A stretch of 64,000 nucleotides of DNA. It comes from Sarcocystis neurona. Lineage: Eukaryota > Apicomplexa > Conoidasida > Eucoccidiorida > Sarcocystidae. Positions 37,250-51,300 of this stretch are shown here, piece by piece (positions within the stretch are counted from its first letter, which is position 1; each line of letters begins with the position of its first letter). The translations under genes and the position numbers were made by a program. Location: contig KL647296.1 in assembly GCA_000727475.1 (NCBI GenBank), positions 804,888 to 868,887 on the forward strand, given 5' to 3'. A model generated the notes under the pieces. It saw only the letters and a program-made list of their open reading frames with translations. It was not told where the DNA came from and searched no databases.

Positions 37250-40200
37250 CGCAGCGTCTTCCAAATGAAGTCACGACCGGCGACGCGTGCAAAGCTACAT
37301 GCGCAGACGGACTAGCAGGTCACTTATGCATTGAAAGTGTACTCGGATACATATTAGCAGTACACTTGACCTCTGGCATGTGCAACAGAAGACACCAACG
37401 ACAACTTATGTCAGAGAAGGGGCCGCAAGAGTTTACATGCGAAACACTCCCCAAGTCTCAGCCGGCAGAACGAAAGGTGACCTGTACGTATACAGAGCTG
37501 CATTTCCTGACATGAGACGCAGGTGCTCTTACGAAGACAACGAACGTACTGAATAAAACTGAAAGATGCATCACTGAATTTACATCTACGACTTGGAGAC
37601 GACCATTGCTCCTTGAAAAATGGAAGTAGATTAAGTGATCGACGAGATGCGGATTTGCGTTTCCACGGGACAGTTGGCGTTCCTCGAGATAAACATGCGT
37701 ATTAGTGCATACCAGTTACGGCGCGCATCCGTCTGAAATTAAACGAAACAAGTACAGTGAATCTACGGAAAGCAGTTCTCCGACAGCAGCGGCTGTACCC
37801 GGCGCGGGGTCGGACAGGGCGCCAGCCGGAGGAGCCAACCGTAGCATGCATCGCGGACGGCTCTAACCGCCCTTCAACCGCCGATTCGCCACGACATTTA
37901 GTGTTGTAGGCCAACGAAGAAAAGTGGAAAGTACCGAATGTCATAACGGAGAGGAACTGCCGAAATGTAGGAGGCCTGCATTGGACGAAAGGAAATTAAA
38001 TGAGTTCGGTACCTGTAAATGTATGCATATGTGTTTGTGTCTCTCTTGCTGCTGTGTCATTGGTGCATACGATATCGAGACAGCAGGTGAGTGAATACCG
38101 CAGTCATCCTTGTGTCTCTGTGCGCAAACCAGTATATAAAGGAATTAATGTGTACAAAGGAAGAATCCTGTTGAACACTTTTGTGTTTTCGACTGTATCC
38201 TCCATAGTTGCAAGCGACATGACGTTTAGACTGGACGATACCGTTGCCACGTAGACCGCTGTGCTCCGGGACACCCTGCCTTATCTTTTGGAAGGCTAAC
38301 GCGGTCTCGTGTGGAGGTGTGTCTTAAGCTGGGGTCAGATTCTTATGGAACACCACAGTTGGATTCTGTGTGCATCTGAAAAGCCATGTATCGTCAAAGG
38401 CGGAGGGCCCTCTCCAAATTTTCCTACTGAAGGGACGATTTCGCTGAGAAGAAAGTGATCCGCTTGCTCTTGAGCTGCTCACTCGCATGTCTGAGATGTG
38501 CACAGTTATCTGCATAGAAACCTGTAACGTATATAGACGCGTCTGTGCACTGTACTACTCCGTCTATGAAAACTTCACGGCTTTTTCCCTACCATATAAA
38601 TAGTAGTGAGCAGTTACCTGAAGTATCGTGTATGCGGTGCGGAAGCAACCCGTAGGAAACAGCATCCGCAGTTGCAGAACGGATAGGAAGCAACGAAACC
38701 GCTACTCATCCCTACGACGTGCCCACCTCTCACCAGAAGTCCTCAATCACACACGCACAAGGTGGCAATTCGGGAAGGCACTACCTCCTGACTGACAGGT
38801 TATCTTTGTCTCTCTGGATGTGTGTCTCAACCTTCTACTCTCCTTTGTTATACACACAGATGTCGGGAATGCGACTTCCCCTCCGCTTACGTCTTCGCCG
38901 GGAGAGCAACTCTGGTCGCAGCACGCAGCAGCGTTGACGGCGCTACGCCTGTGAGCGTGACCCTGTAGCCGGTTATTAAACTGCCTTCAAAGGAGGAAAC
39001 TACCCCCACAGCAACAGACATGCTGCGAACAGAAATTCAGGCGTACCTGACTACACATGATGTTCTAATCGTTTTGATATATGCACTTACAACGTCAAGC
39101 GATGCAAGCCAATGGAAGGAAAGGATACGATTTTTCTCACTTATTTGTAGCACGTGTTTAAATCTCTTAACCCTTGCATACTGGAGGGCACACGGTTACC
39201 TAACAAAGAGGCCTTACGCATGCGTATAGGCCAAGGAATTTCTGAAACAGAAACCGTGGCGGACAACTATCAATGTAGTGTAGAGTGACGGGCGCCTACA
39301 CGAACATACCACGGCTGGGTATAGTTTGGCCCATCCAGCGTATCAGACAGCGTGCGAAACAAATCAGCTTGTTCTCCTGCACTGCATTTTAAAGCATTTG
39401 CTTGCTACTGCACAGCTTGGTACCTGTTCCCAAGCAGTGGCTGACTACAGTGGAACTTTGATGAAAAGTTGCTTCATCAAAAAGAGAAAAAAAGGATAAC
39501 CTGCAAGGTTTGCACCTGCCGTTGCATGTCCGTCTGCATTGGCTCTCCTACGCATCACCATCGTGCTGTGTCTTTCCCTGCTACTGCAGCTGCATGTGTT
39601 GCTGCACCCTAGGGAGCTCGAATTGAACCGGTGCCGTGTATACTGAAAAAGACACAGGTTCAAAATCCGTCTTGACTGTGTGAATCCCCGACACTTGTCC
39701 GCAAAGGCCTAGCGACACACACATACCCTGCAGGCGGCTGATAACTCATCTTCCCTAAAGAGGTGTCTTACTCCGCTGTTACCCTGCACACACACTCGGT
39801 TCTTTTCTCTCTTGCTCTCTGTCCCTTCTCTCTTGCTCTCTGTCACCCTTGCAGATTTGTCGTTGCCAGGGCTGCTAATTACACGGACTCACCTGACTCA
39901 GCTTCTTTTCACGAAGTGCCTTCTCGTGTGTGAAGCCTTTATTCGTAACACGTAGCTGCACCCATCCTCTATGCCGTGCCGCTATCATAACCTGGCTCGC
40001 ATCTGCTCCCCACTATGTTACGACTTTTCACTGGTGAGGCATCAATGCTGCACGAGTTCAGAAGTGCAACTCAGATCATGTTGTCTAATAATTTTTTTCT
40101 TTGTTGCGTCTACACACTTCCACTTTCACTATTTCTCTCTCGTCCTTCATACACACGTTTATGTGTATACTTCGGATCTGACCTTTTAAATCCGCGTGTT

Positions 40201-43200
40201 GTCCTACACGTCTGGTTCTACGATTTTTGCGGGTATACCTCGTTTGCATTGCGATGGCACCCTTTGTAAGAAAATGCAGTCTTAGTGCCCTGATGTCACT
40301 ATTTCTGTCACCTACGGTGACGCTACACGAGTTCCTTCGTCTGCAGCAGGGTGGCAAGAATATCTCATACGTATGTCACTATCGAATAAGAGTGAGATTG
40401 CCGAATGTGTTCAGTTCTTCGTCTCGAATGACCTCGTTTTTACTGGGGCAGTCCCTTGAATACGTCGTCGCCTACACCGTAAAACTTTGACCGCATATAC
40501 AGGCACGTATAGGGAGGACGTATAGGTAGCATCTATGAACCTGTCTCGATCTTCCGCTCACGGGGCCATCTCACGCGTCACTTCGCAGGGAGATTAAGGT
40601 TAAAGTGACGGGTTTTGGCAAGGTGGCAATCGTTCCCATAATACCGCTACCCAAATGACAGCTGCTAGAGCCTATCCCCACAGGTAATAGATAGAGCTGC
40701 CTAAAAGTCGAAATTGGTGTCCCTCCGCGTTCATGCACCCTGCGTCGTGAAAAGCTGCAGGCAGGACCGCTGCACGTAAAACAGTGGGTGCTACGAACAA
40801 GCACAGCGACTCTTCCACGCCACCTGAGAAATCTTGTCAATACATCTACGCAGACCTACGAGTGTATACGGTACATCTATGCTCTCCTCTATATATAAAC
40901 ATGCATCATGACAACCTGCAAGCAGAAATGACTGCAGGCAAGACCACGAGCACTACAATGACATCAGCTCCTCCACGCTACCTGTTCAGAGCTATATACA
41001 CATATGTATTGCTGTCTCTGAAATATTTTTGGCGTTTTCTCTATATTTCTACGCCTATATACGGTACCTCTATGTCGTCCTCTCTATGAGGGCATCCCCC
41101 TTAGCTCTGTGTGCACGGAGACATATATACACGCAAAGTGCAAATTCACCCGTCTCCGTATCACGCGCCGCGTCACCGCCTTTTTGTTGTGCGCGGGTGG
41201 CCACCGCGGTGCGTCTTGAGATTATTAGGAAATTTGGGGACGTAAGAGTCATGAAAAACTCCCTGAAGTCGTTGAGAACGATGTGCCTGGACCACTGTTA
41301 CTAAGATGTACATTTGAGGTCCAGCAACGTGGATTGTGTCCTGGATACAGACTGAGTCTCCTACGTACCCTGCAAAAGCGTCTGTCCGCCTGCAGAATAA
41401 CCTGAGGTGATTGCAAGATCGTCGCGCAGTTCGGGAAGATTTTCCCTTATTCCAGCGGTGCAGTAAATTTGTTTCGCGATTTGCATGAGAAGGGTCGTGT
41501 CAGCGGTGTCCGCACCAGCAGCGCAGTTCTACAGCGCCCGCACAGCACACCGGGTGATGATGCTACAGCACATTCATAGCGGTGCAATGCTAATGGCTAC
41601 AAACCCGTGTAAGAAAACTTTCAATGACGTACAGAGGACTACTGGGCTGCAGCAATGCAGTAGAATGGCGCACGGCTCGAAGGGCTCGCCAGAGTGTTAG
41701 TTCTCGCCGAAGTAATTTAGTAAAAACTCATGCGAGGCGTTCGCGCGGAGAACGTCTGCCTCTGCTCTCCTATCTGTCAAAACTGTTTGTTCACTGTCTC
41801 GGTTTTCAGCAACGTACTCCACCATCTTGCCATTTTTACAAGTCTTCTTCACTGTCGATCATCCTCTTGTTAGGTTTTCACCCACGCAGTCTCTCTTGTT
41901 CGTTTTGTTTCCTTTTTCTTGAGCCCCACTTCTCGGATATCTTCCTCCCTTGTTCACAACCACCTCTCGTGAAGGGGAGTTCTTTCACTTTCCTACTATC
42001 TACATGTATGTCTTCCATTACATCCGCCAGACAGGTAGTCACTGACAAGTCCAGACACACAAAAGTCACTATTCCTGTTTTCACAAATCTACTGCAGAAT
42101 CACTTGGGCCCATACACATGTGTACCTCAATTTGTCCTGCCACTTCACACCTATAATCTACCCAGAAAGGTGCTCTCGTGCACATGTTTACCTTCACAAA
42201 TATATATATATATATACTCACAAATATATAAACGTACTTCTACGCTCACATCTGTATACATATTGTATATGCATATGTATGCGTATAGGTATGTATACAC
42301 AAACACGTAACATATTTCAGATATGTGTATCTACAGCTTCACATGAATTCCTCTTCTTTTTCCTTCAATCACCTCCGGGGACCGAAAATTCTTGTCACAT
42401 TTGCATATCTTTCCCACATAAAGCGCTTTCATCTTCCCCCCCTCCCGGAAGTCTTTGCACGTTTGACTTCTTTACATATCTCGGTTTTCCGCCTCCCTCA
42501 TTCTACTTTGTCGTGCCTTCCACCAACGAAGTGGCCACAACCACTTCTCTTCATCAAAATTATTGACAGCTTTCCCCTCGTACACAATACCAACGTAAGC
42601 CGCCTCTGCATTAGCTGTCTGAAGTGAAAAAGCGGTGACCTTGATAAGCCGTTCACTTTCACACAGATCCGTTTCTCTGTAAGACGCGCAGTCCTCCTCC
42701 ACCGGAACTACTGCTGTCCCCGCTGCTGTTTGTCGTTGCGGCTGCTGCTATTGCTGCCGCTGCTCCAGCTGCTGGTATTGCTGCTGTTCCTGCGGCTGCT
42801 GGTGTTGCTGCTGCTGCGGCTGCTGGTGCGGCTGCTGGTGTTGTTGCTACTGCGGCTGCTGGTGTTGCTGCTGCTGCGGCTGCTGCTGTAACTGCTAATA
42901 TTGCTGCTGCCGCTGCTCTTCGCCTGACCCAGTTTGTCTGCTAGGACAAAGTCATTTTTTGCTGCTGTTGCTGTGGCTCCTTTGCCAGCCGCTCCCTTCC
43001 TCCTCCGTTTGATCAAGCGGCACCGCCCCGTCACAGTTGTCCCGTCCCATATCTACCTTATGTTGCTTTGTTTATTGCTGCTTCTGTTCGTCGATTACAT
43101 GCTGCTCCTGCTCGTACCAGCCCGCTGCTGCTCGATGCGGTAATACGCGCCGGTGTCCGTCCTTTCCCCCATTCTCTCTCCTCTTCTGCCGCCGCTGCAG

Positions 43201-43322
43201 CTCAACGGGAGAAAAATTTTGGCGGCGATGGCACATCCCCACTTCAATCTTGTGTTTCCTTGCGACGGCCGCTTCCGCTGCAGCTGCTCCACTTCCCTCC
43301 ACCGATGCAATTCCTTCTTTTC
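37250..43322. other. No gene seen; boundary from repeat-poor to repeat-rich DNA
   Basis: 37250-41600 is repeat-poor with only short, incoherent frames. From about 41700 pyrimidine-rich and microsatellite sequence returns, with TATA/CATA runs at 42180-42310 and CTG runs at 42710-42910. A minus frame at 42708-43034 (KNDFVLADKLGQAK, then Ser/Asn/Arg from CAG runs) could be a further 3' exon of the RING gene if the GTAGGA at 43325 is a donor and not part of its TAG stop; I could not support the join. Confidence 0.4.
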
Positions 43323-45288
43323 CTACTCCTCTTCCGCGTGTTCTTCTGCCGCTGCTGTTGTTCCTTCCCTTCCCACTGCGTTGCCCGCCTCGAAGACAAA
43401 AAGATCTTCTACCGCCGCGCCTTCCTCTTCTGTTGCTGCTCCGCTTTCTTCGACTGCCGCTGGTGCTCCTGCTGCTGCGGACGTCCCCTTTCCCTGTGCA
43501 CTTGTTGCTTCTTTTCCTTTCTCTTCTTCAACTGCTGCTCCTGCTCCTTCTCGTTGTGCAGCGAGTGGCCCTTTCGCTGTCGCTACACGTGGCACTTTCT
43601 CTGTCGCTGCGCCTTCTCCTGCTCCCGCTGGTGTCACCGTGAAGGCGGCTGCTCTCGACGCTGGTACCGTTTCTGTTTCTGCTGGTGTTTCTGCTGCAGC
43701 GTCTGCTGCTGCTGCGCCGTCTGCTGCTGGTGCTTCTGCTGCAGCGTCTGCTACCGCTGTTTCTCCTGTACTGGCTGCTGCCGGTTCTCCTGCTGCAGCG
43801 TCTGCTGCTGATGTTTCTGCTGCACCCCCCGCTGGTGGTTCTTCTGCTCCAGGATGCGCTGCTTCTGCCTCGGCTGCAGCACTTGCTGCGGGTTCTCCTG
43901 CCGCAGTATCTGCTGCTGCTGCTGCTCCTCCTCCTCCTCTGGCAGACGGTACCCGCAGCAGCAGGTGAGTATTACGTGGCAGGGGGGGCAACGGGACGGC
44001 TCGGATGCCCTGCAGCAGCAAACCGCGCAGAGTCACAGCAAAAACGTCTCTGTTGCAGTCGGTCGCCAACTCGTGGCCCTGTGATATACACTCCTCCTTG
44101 CAGATTTCCGGAGTTAGCAACTTATACAGAAGATACTCTTATTTATATTACATCCGTCTCTCTCACTGCGTGCGCTTGCACAGCATAACAAACAGACGAA
44201 CGCCACAACAGCACGTACACACTATATATATATATATCGGAGAAGAGATAAGAAGATGAACTTGTACGTAAGCACACTCGACAAAAAGTAGACACATAAG
44301 ACGCATACTCGTTCTTTATAGGACGACACGGATACACATATACATATGTATATATATCTTGAAATTACAGACAACCACGCATGTAGTCAGAGAGTTCCGA
44401 ATTCTCTCTTTGTATGCATACATACATATGTGTAGAAATACATATACACATATACGTAGATGAACTGCGGAGAAATGTCTATACATACATATATAGATAG
44501 ATAGAAAAACTTGTACACAGCGACGTTGGAGAAGCACACATATTACATGCATATTTACTTTTTTATAAGAGGACACGTACCCCCACACATTTACATATAT
44601 AAATACTGAAGCTACGCACACCAAGAATACAGGCGGATAGCCCCGGCTCGTGCTTCTCTCTCGAAAGGCAGAAGACCTACTGAGAAATGCCCCCCCCCCC
44701 CCCCCCCCCCCATGCAAAGGAGCAGCCTGCAGAATTTTTTCGCCAGCGTGTCCGCGTTGCCACACGCACTTCGACGAGGACGGTCGCAGAGAAGCAGCCG
44801 ACCTCCTCCCCCATAAAAACACATCGGCCCGGACGCATGCGAGCATCATCATTCACGTACATACACGTATACGATTTTCATGTAGGCCTTCACACGAGAG
44901 ACATAAACCTGGGCAGCTAAACATATGTATACAAACACATACACACACATATACTAAAAGTACGCGAAAAATATGACCCCGTCTCACTCTCTATTTCTCT
45001 GCATGTGAAAGACACATGTAAATACAAGACACACATCAATACAGATATACGTGGATACACATATACACGTACATATATTATACATATGTGTAAATACGGA
45101 GAGATACACATGAAAGGGCATACATGTGTGTACAGCCATACACGTATATATTAAGTATATACGAATGTAAGACATATATTCTATACATACATACGTGTGT
45201 ATACACAAACATATATTTATATACACATACATGTATTGGTATGTATGTATTGACGTAGACATGCACACAGACAGACAGATAGACACAT

Positions 45289-45335
<47 letters not shown>

Positions 45336-48300
45336 AAGACGCAGATATACGTACATCCAACATACACGTGTATAAGCAGTCAGGTGGCGTTCCCAAAAAT
45401 AGGCTCTTCTTCTTCTTGGCGAATGTTTCTCCTTTTTAGGGGCAACAAGAACGTCCCCGCAACACTTCCTCAGAAGAGGAGGAAGGGAAAACGCAGCGGT
45501 TGTCGCAGCAGCAGCACCAGCAAAGGACTCACTGTCATATCGACGAGATAACGAGAGACACGCTCCAGCACACGCCCGAAGAGACCCGGCACTTGAATCG
45601 ACGCCATGTCCAAAAAAACGTCCGGCACTGCAGCAGCAGCAGCAACAGCAGGGGAGGCCGCAGCCGCGGCACGTGCGGCAACAGCAGCAGCCGCATCACA
45701 GCAGGAGGGAGGCGCACGAGTCGATCCAGCAGGAGCAGCAGCACAGCAGCAGCAGCACTGCAGAACTGCAAGAGCGGCGGTCGAGCAGGACGAGCAGCAG
45801 CAACACGACAACCAGACGAAACGTGCGGCTCGAATTCTTCTTCTCTCACGTCCCCTCTTTCTCCTTATAAATGTTCGCACATCTGCGAAGATTCACGTAA
45901 ACATTCATTCTCTCTCTATATACACATACATATATATCTATATATATACATACGCATATATACACATATATACATACGCACATACTCATATATATATATA
46001 TATATATATGTACGTTTTGGCATGGGTGTAGACAGTTATGTGGCAATGTTAGTCGGTCACTTACGTGTAAAATAACACATGCGGAGCAGTTCCCCAGTAA
46101 CAAGGCAGCCACGCGTTTGTATTCATAAATTCGAGGTATATCACGTGCTTCACATCACTTATTAGACTTCTGCAAGTCTACAACTGCGCTCCAGCAGAAA
46201 AGAAACCCCACGCACGACACGCAGAAGCAGAGCAGGGAGCCAAGAACAGCCCAGCAGGATCCACCCGTTTCCGCAAAGAAAATGGCTTACATATATATAT
46301 ATATAAACATGTACATACATATACATAGATGCGTCTACAACTACATACATACACATATATACGCATATTTATATATATATATATAGCAGCCGCAGTAGCC
46401 GGAGCTGTGTACGAAGAAACAAAAGAAGGGGCAAGAGCAGCAGGAGCTGCAGAAGAAGAAGACGGCGCAGCAGCAGCGGCTGTCGAGGAGGACGAAGCAA
46501 AAGAAGACAGAGCACCAGCAGCAGCCGGAGCTGTGGATGAAGAAGAACAAGATGCAGCAGCAGCAGCTGTGGAGCACGCAGGAGGACGAGCAGCAGCAGC
46601 AGCAGATGTAGGCGAAGAAGAAGGAGGTGCAGCAGCAGCAGCAGGAGCTGAGGACGAAGGGAAGNNNNNNNNNNNNNNNNNNNNNNNNNNNNNNNNNNNN
46701 NNNNNNNNNNNNNNNNNNNNNNNNNNNNNNNNNNNNNNNNNNNNNNNNNNNNNNNNNNNNNNNNNNNNNNNNNNNNNNNNNNNNNNNNNNNNNNNNNNNN
46801 NNNNNNNNNNNNNNNNNNNNNNNNNNNNNNNNNNNNNNNNNNNNNNNNNNNNNNNNNNNNNNNNNNNNNNNNNNNNNNNNNNNNNNNNNNNNNNNNNNNN
46901 NNNNNNNNNNNNNNNNNNNNNNNNNNNNNNNNNNNNNNNNNNNNNNNNNNNNNNNNNNNNNNNNNNNNNNNNNNNNNNNNNNNNNNNNNNNNNNNNNNNN
47001 NNNNNNNNNNNNNNNNNNNNNNNNNNNNNNNNNNNNNNNNNNNNNNNNNNNNNNNNNNNNNNNNNNNNNNNNNNNNNNNNNNNNNNNNNNNNNNNNNNNN
47101 NNNNNNNNNNNNNNNNNNNNNNNNNNNNNNNNNNNNTGAGGACGAAGGGAAGGAGAAGAGAGAGCAGCAGCAGCAGGTTCTGTGAGTGAAGAAGAGGAAT
47201 ACGAAAGAGCAGCAGCAGCAGGTTCTGTGAGTGAAGAAGAGGAATACGAAAGAGCAGCAGCAGCAGGAGCTGTGGACGAAGACGGAAGACGAGCAGCAGC
47301 AGTAGCAGTCGCGAAAGCAGTCGCTCTTTTTAAGAGGAGGACACTCTCCAGCAGTAGCAGCAGCTGTGGAAGCAGCTGCACCAGCAGCAGCAGCGGGAGG
47401 AGCAAAATCGAAGAGGATAACTACTCGCATACGAAGGCGTGGCAGCACAGGCGGAGCAACAGCAGCAATGGGAAGAAGGAAGGTAGCAGGAGCAGCACAT
47501 GAGCAGCACAGAAAGAAGCACCAACGGTAGGAACAGCAGCATCCGGTGTCTTGCAGGAATGTGTGTCGCGCGCGTACAGCAGCGGAGAGGAGGTGGGCCA
47601 GGGCAGCAGCTGCTGCAGCAACAGAAGCAGTCGCGCGGTGATCCTCGTAGTCGTAGCGCAGCAGAGGACGGACCCCGGCGGCCGCCAGACGCACGCGGCA
47701 GCAGAGATATAGCAAAGAAAGCAGCCACGGCAGCAGCAGCAACACACCGCTGGCTAGGGCAGCGGCACCAACACACCGCTGGCTACGGTAACAGCAGCAA
47801 CACACCGCTGGCTACGGCAGCAGCAGCAACACACCGCCTGTTGCGGCAGCGGCAGCAGCAGCAACACACCGCCAGCTACGGCAGCAGCAGCAGCAGTGCG
47901 GAAGCAGCACCTTCGCAGTAGCAACGGCAAAATCAAAAGAGAAGCAGCAACGAGAGACATAAACGTAAAAAGCAAATGTCGATGCGGGGCGGGGCGGGGT
48001 CGTCTGACCACCGGGACGGAGCAATAGACTTACTTTCTACGTGGAAGGCAGCGATGGGCGAGAGATTCAACGCGGCTGCCTGAGTTATTCCCCAGAGAGT
48101 TGCAGCAGCAATAGACGGTTCGGCAGCAAGGGCAGTTGAATCTTGAAAATAATCTGCAGCAGCAGCAACCGCAGCAACAGCTGCTTCTTGCGCGTCTTGC
48201 AAATCTTGTGCGGTAGCAATGAAACACTCCAGGCTTCTTCGGACTTGTACAGCTGCTGCAGCGACTTCTGCTGCGCTGGTGCTGCCTTGCACAGGACTTC

Positions 48301-51300
48301 CACCGCGTCCTTCATATTCTTCTGCTGCTGCTCCAGATGGTCTACTTTCCCTTTCTTGCCCCGGCACAGAATGTCCCAACGAAGACACAGATAACGTGGC
48401 ATCATCAGCAGCAGCAGCCGGAAGGCCACCAGCAGGAGCAGCCGGAGGGGCACCAGCAGCAGCAGCGGGCGGTTCTCGTTTCTCTTCTTCGTCTCCAGCA
48501 GCACGGCGATGCGCCTTGAGTTCCTGCTGTTCTCCTAAAGCGCCCTCACGTGGCTCAGCAGCAGCTTCTGCTGGAGAACAAGAAGTCAACGAAGAAGGAG
48601 CAGCAGCAGCCCTGTCGGTAGCCGCCGCAGCAGCTACTGTCATGTCTGTAGCAGTGGCGGCCACCACGAGGGCAGCAGCAGGAGGCTCAGTTGCTGCCGG
48701 AGTCCCGGCAACACGAAGAACCGACGACAATGGAAAAGAAGAAGAAGTGGGGACTTCTCTTGCTGCAGATGTGGAAGAAGTTGCACCGCCTAAGGCAGCA
48801 GAAGCTCGCGCAGGAGCAACAGGCGCAGGAGCAACAGGCGCAGCAGCACCAATAGTAGGCGAAGCAGGAGACGTGCGGACGAGATTTGATGCCGCAGCAG
48901 CTGCTGCTGCTCCTGCTGCTACTGGGGAGAAAGCAGAGAAAATCTGCGCGGCTGCAGCAACTGTCTGCGGATCTGCTGAGGGCAGTGCCAAGACGATGAC
49001 CAGCGGCATGTAAGCCTCTGTTATCAAAAAACGAAGAAGAAAAGCCAGCAGTAGCAGCAGCACAGGACCATCCTCAGCGGGACGGATCCCAACAGGAATT
49101 GCAGCAGTACAGGACGCGGAGAAACGGAGCGGCAGCAGGAGCAGGCGCAGCACGAGAAGCAGCCGCAAGAGAAGCAGCAGCAGATACAAGCGAAGCAGTG
49201 GAGAGACCGACACAGGCACAGCACGAGGAAGAGGAAAGACAGCAGAAGAAGAGAGATATACAGAATCCACTTCAAAGTTCCGCATTCAGCAGGGAAAGAC
49301 GCAGCTGCTCTAGGAACACTGCAAAGTGATCCACAGTAGCAGCAGCAGGTGTTGCAGCAGCACCAGCAGCAGGTGTTGCAGTACCAGCAGGACAGCCGCT
49401 TCTTTTTCTTCTGTGACCAAGGGAAGCAGAGCACTCGACGCAGCAGCAGCGTCAGCAGCAGCAGTGTCAGCGGCGACAGCAGCAGCATCCCCGTGCACCG
49501 CGCTACGTTCGTCTCTTCGAACGTTTCACTTTTATATGGACAACATCGCAGGAGCTGTGCCCCGAGAGAATCCCAGAGCAGTCAGCCACGTTGGGACGCC
49601 GACGCAGCACAGCAGCACCCGCAGCCGCACGCGCTTTATAACGCCAGAGCGGCAAAGTTTTTTTCTTCAAAGAAGACGAGCGGCACCAGCTGCAACGCGG
49701 CACAGCAGCATCAGCAGCAGCAACGCGGCACAACAGCATCACGAGCAGCAACGCGGCACAGCAGCAGCAGCAACGCGGCACAGCAGCAGCAGCAACGCGG
49801 CACAACAGGAGCAGCAGCAACGCGGCATCGCAGCAGCAGCAACGCGGCATCGCAGCAGCAGCAACGCGGCATCGCAGCAGCAGCAACCCGGCATCGTAGC
49901 AGCAGCAATCCGGCATCGCAACAGCAGCAACCCGGCATCGCAGCAGCAGTAACACGGCCCCACAGCAGCCGATGTGGCGCGCGCGCTTTTAGGGGGAAGT
50001 ACAGATCGGCGCCCCCAGGAGGATGCACCACAACACAAGGAGCAACACCATCAGCAGCAGATTCTTTTGCTGGTGCTGCACACAGCGACAGGGATCGCTC
50101 AACACCACATGCATCAGTCCTCCTCTTCCGTTGAAGGGAAAGCAGATGCAGCAGCAGCAGCAGGACCCCTTATACCGGCATATCACGGCAGCTTTATGGC
50201 GGCACGGCAGGAAAAAATCTGGCAGCAGCGCCATACTGAGCTTGCGTTTCTTCATAAAAACACCAACAGCAATAACAAAGATTTGCAAGTGCTGCTCCTG
50301 CTGCTGCTACCGCTGCTGTTACTGCTGCTGCTACAACTGCTGCTACAACTGCTAATCGTGCTGCTCCTACTGCTGCTGCTGCTACTGCTACCGCTGCTCG
50401 TACTGCTGCTACAGCTGCTGCTGCTACAGCTGCTGCTGCTACAGCTGCTGCTGCTACGGCTGCTGCTGCTACGGCTGCTGCTGCTACAGCTGCTGCTGCT
50501 ACAGCTGTTGCTGCTACAGCTGCTGCTGCTACAGCTGCTGCTGCTACAGCTGGTGCTATTGGTATTGCTGCTGCTGCTGCTACCCTCCTGCTGTTGTTGA
50601 AAGTGCAATGCTGCTGCTCCTCCTGTAGTGCCCTCCTAGTGCTGCTGCTGCTGTTGTTGACTCTCTCACGCTGCTGTTTTTTTTTTACGAAAGCGGCCGC
50701 CCTGCTGTTTGGCGAAACGCTCCTGCTGCGGTGGCCCTGTTGTTTCCCTATTCAACGTGCTGCTGCTGCTACTTGGCGTGCTGCTGTTTCTCCTGTTGCC
50801 AAGAGTGACCAAAATTATCGCAGGGCTGCTGCTGACGGGGTTGCTGCTGCTGCTGCTGCGAGATGAGTCGAACCTTCCTCAAAATCTTCCTCGCCAAAAT
50901 CAAGCAGCGGTTCCGTCGCTGCTTCATCGGCAGAGGGTCGCCTGCCCCCCGCGGCTGCTTCTGCGGCAGCAGCAGCAATGAGAGAAGCAGCAGCAGCAGC
51001 GCCAGTAGAGCCCATCCGTCGAACCGAAGACCCTGTTGCTGTTGCTCCTGCAGACACCGCAGCTCCACCACACCTCACACACACTTTCTTCCTCAACTGT
51101 TGCAGGCCTCTTCTTCCGTCCCAACGTGTCTTTAGACGCTACTTCTGTTGCCGTGTAGCGGAGTCTGCTGCTCTCTCGCGCCCTCTTCTTCTTGCTGCTG
51201 CGGGTGAAACGGTCTTGCTGCTGTTACTGACTCCGCTGCTCCGCGGCTGCTCCACCTGCTGTTCTCGTTCTCTCCCCTCCCGTTGTTGCTGCTGCAGCCG

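Noticed and set aside
39600..39690. tRNA-like T-loop words (GGTTCAATTC on minus)
   Set aside because: No matching acceptor stem, D arm or anticodon arm at the right spacing.
41624..42310. 228-codon plus frame
   Set aside because: Runs from unique sequence into TA microsatellite with no domain or splice partner.
43153..43968. Plus-strand Ala/Ser-rich frame ending at a CAG|GTGAGT
   Set aside because: The minus frame keeps splice phase with neighbouring exons; the plus frame has no partner exon.
46329..47805. Long frames through the N block on both strands
   Set aside because: Kept open by N and by three-base repeats.
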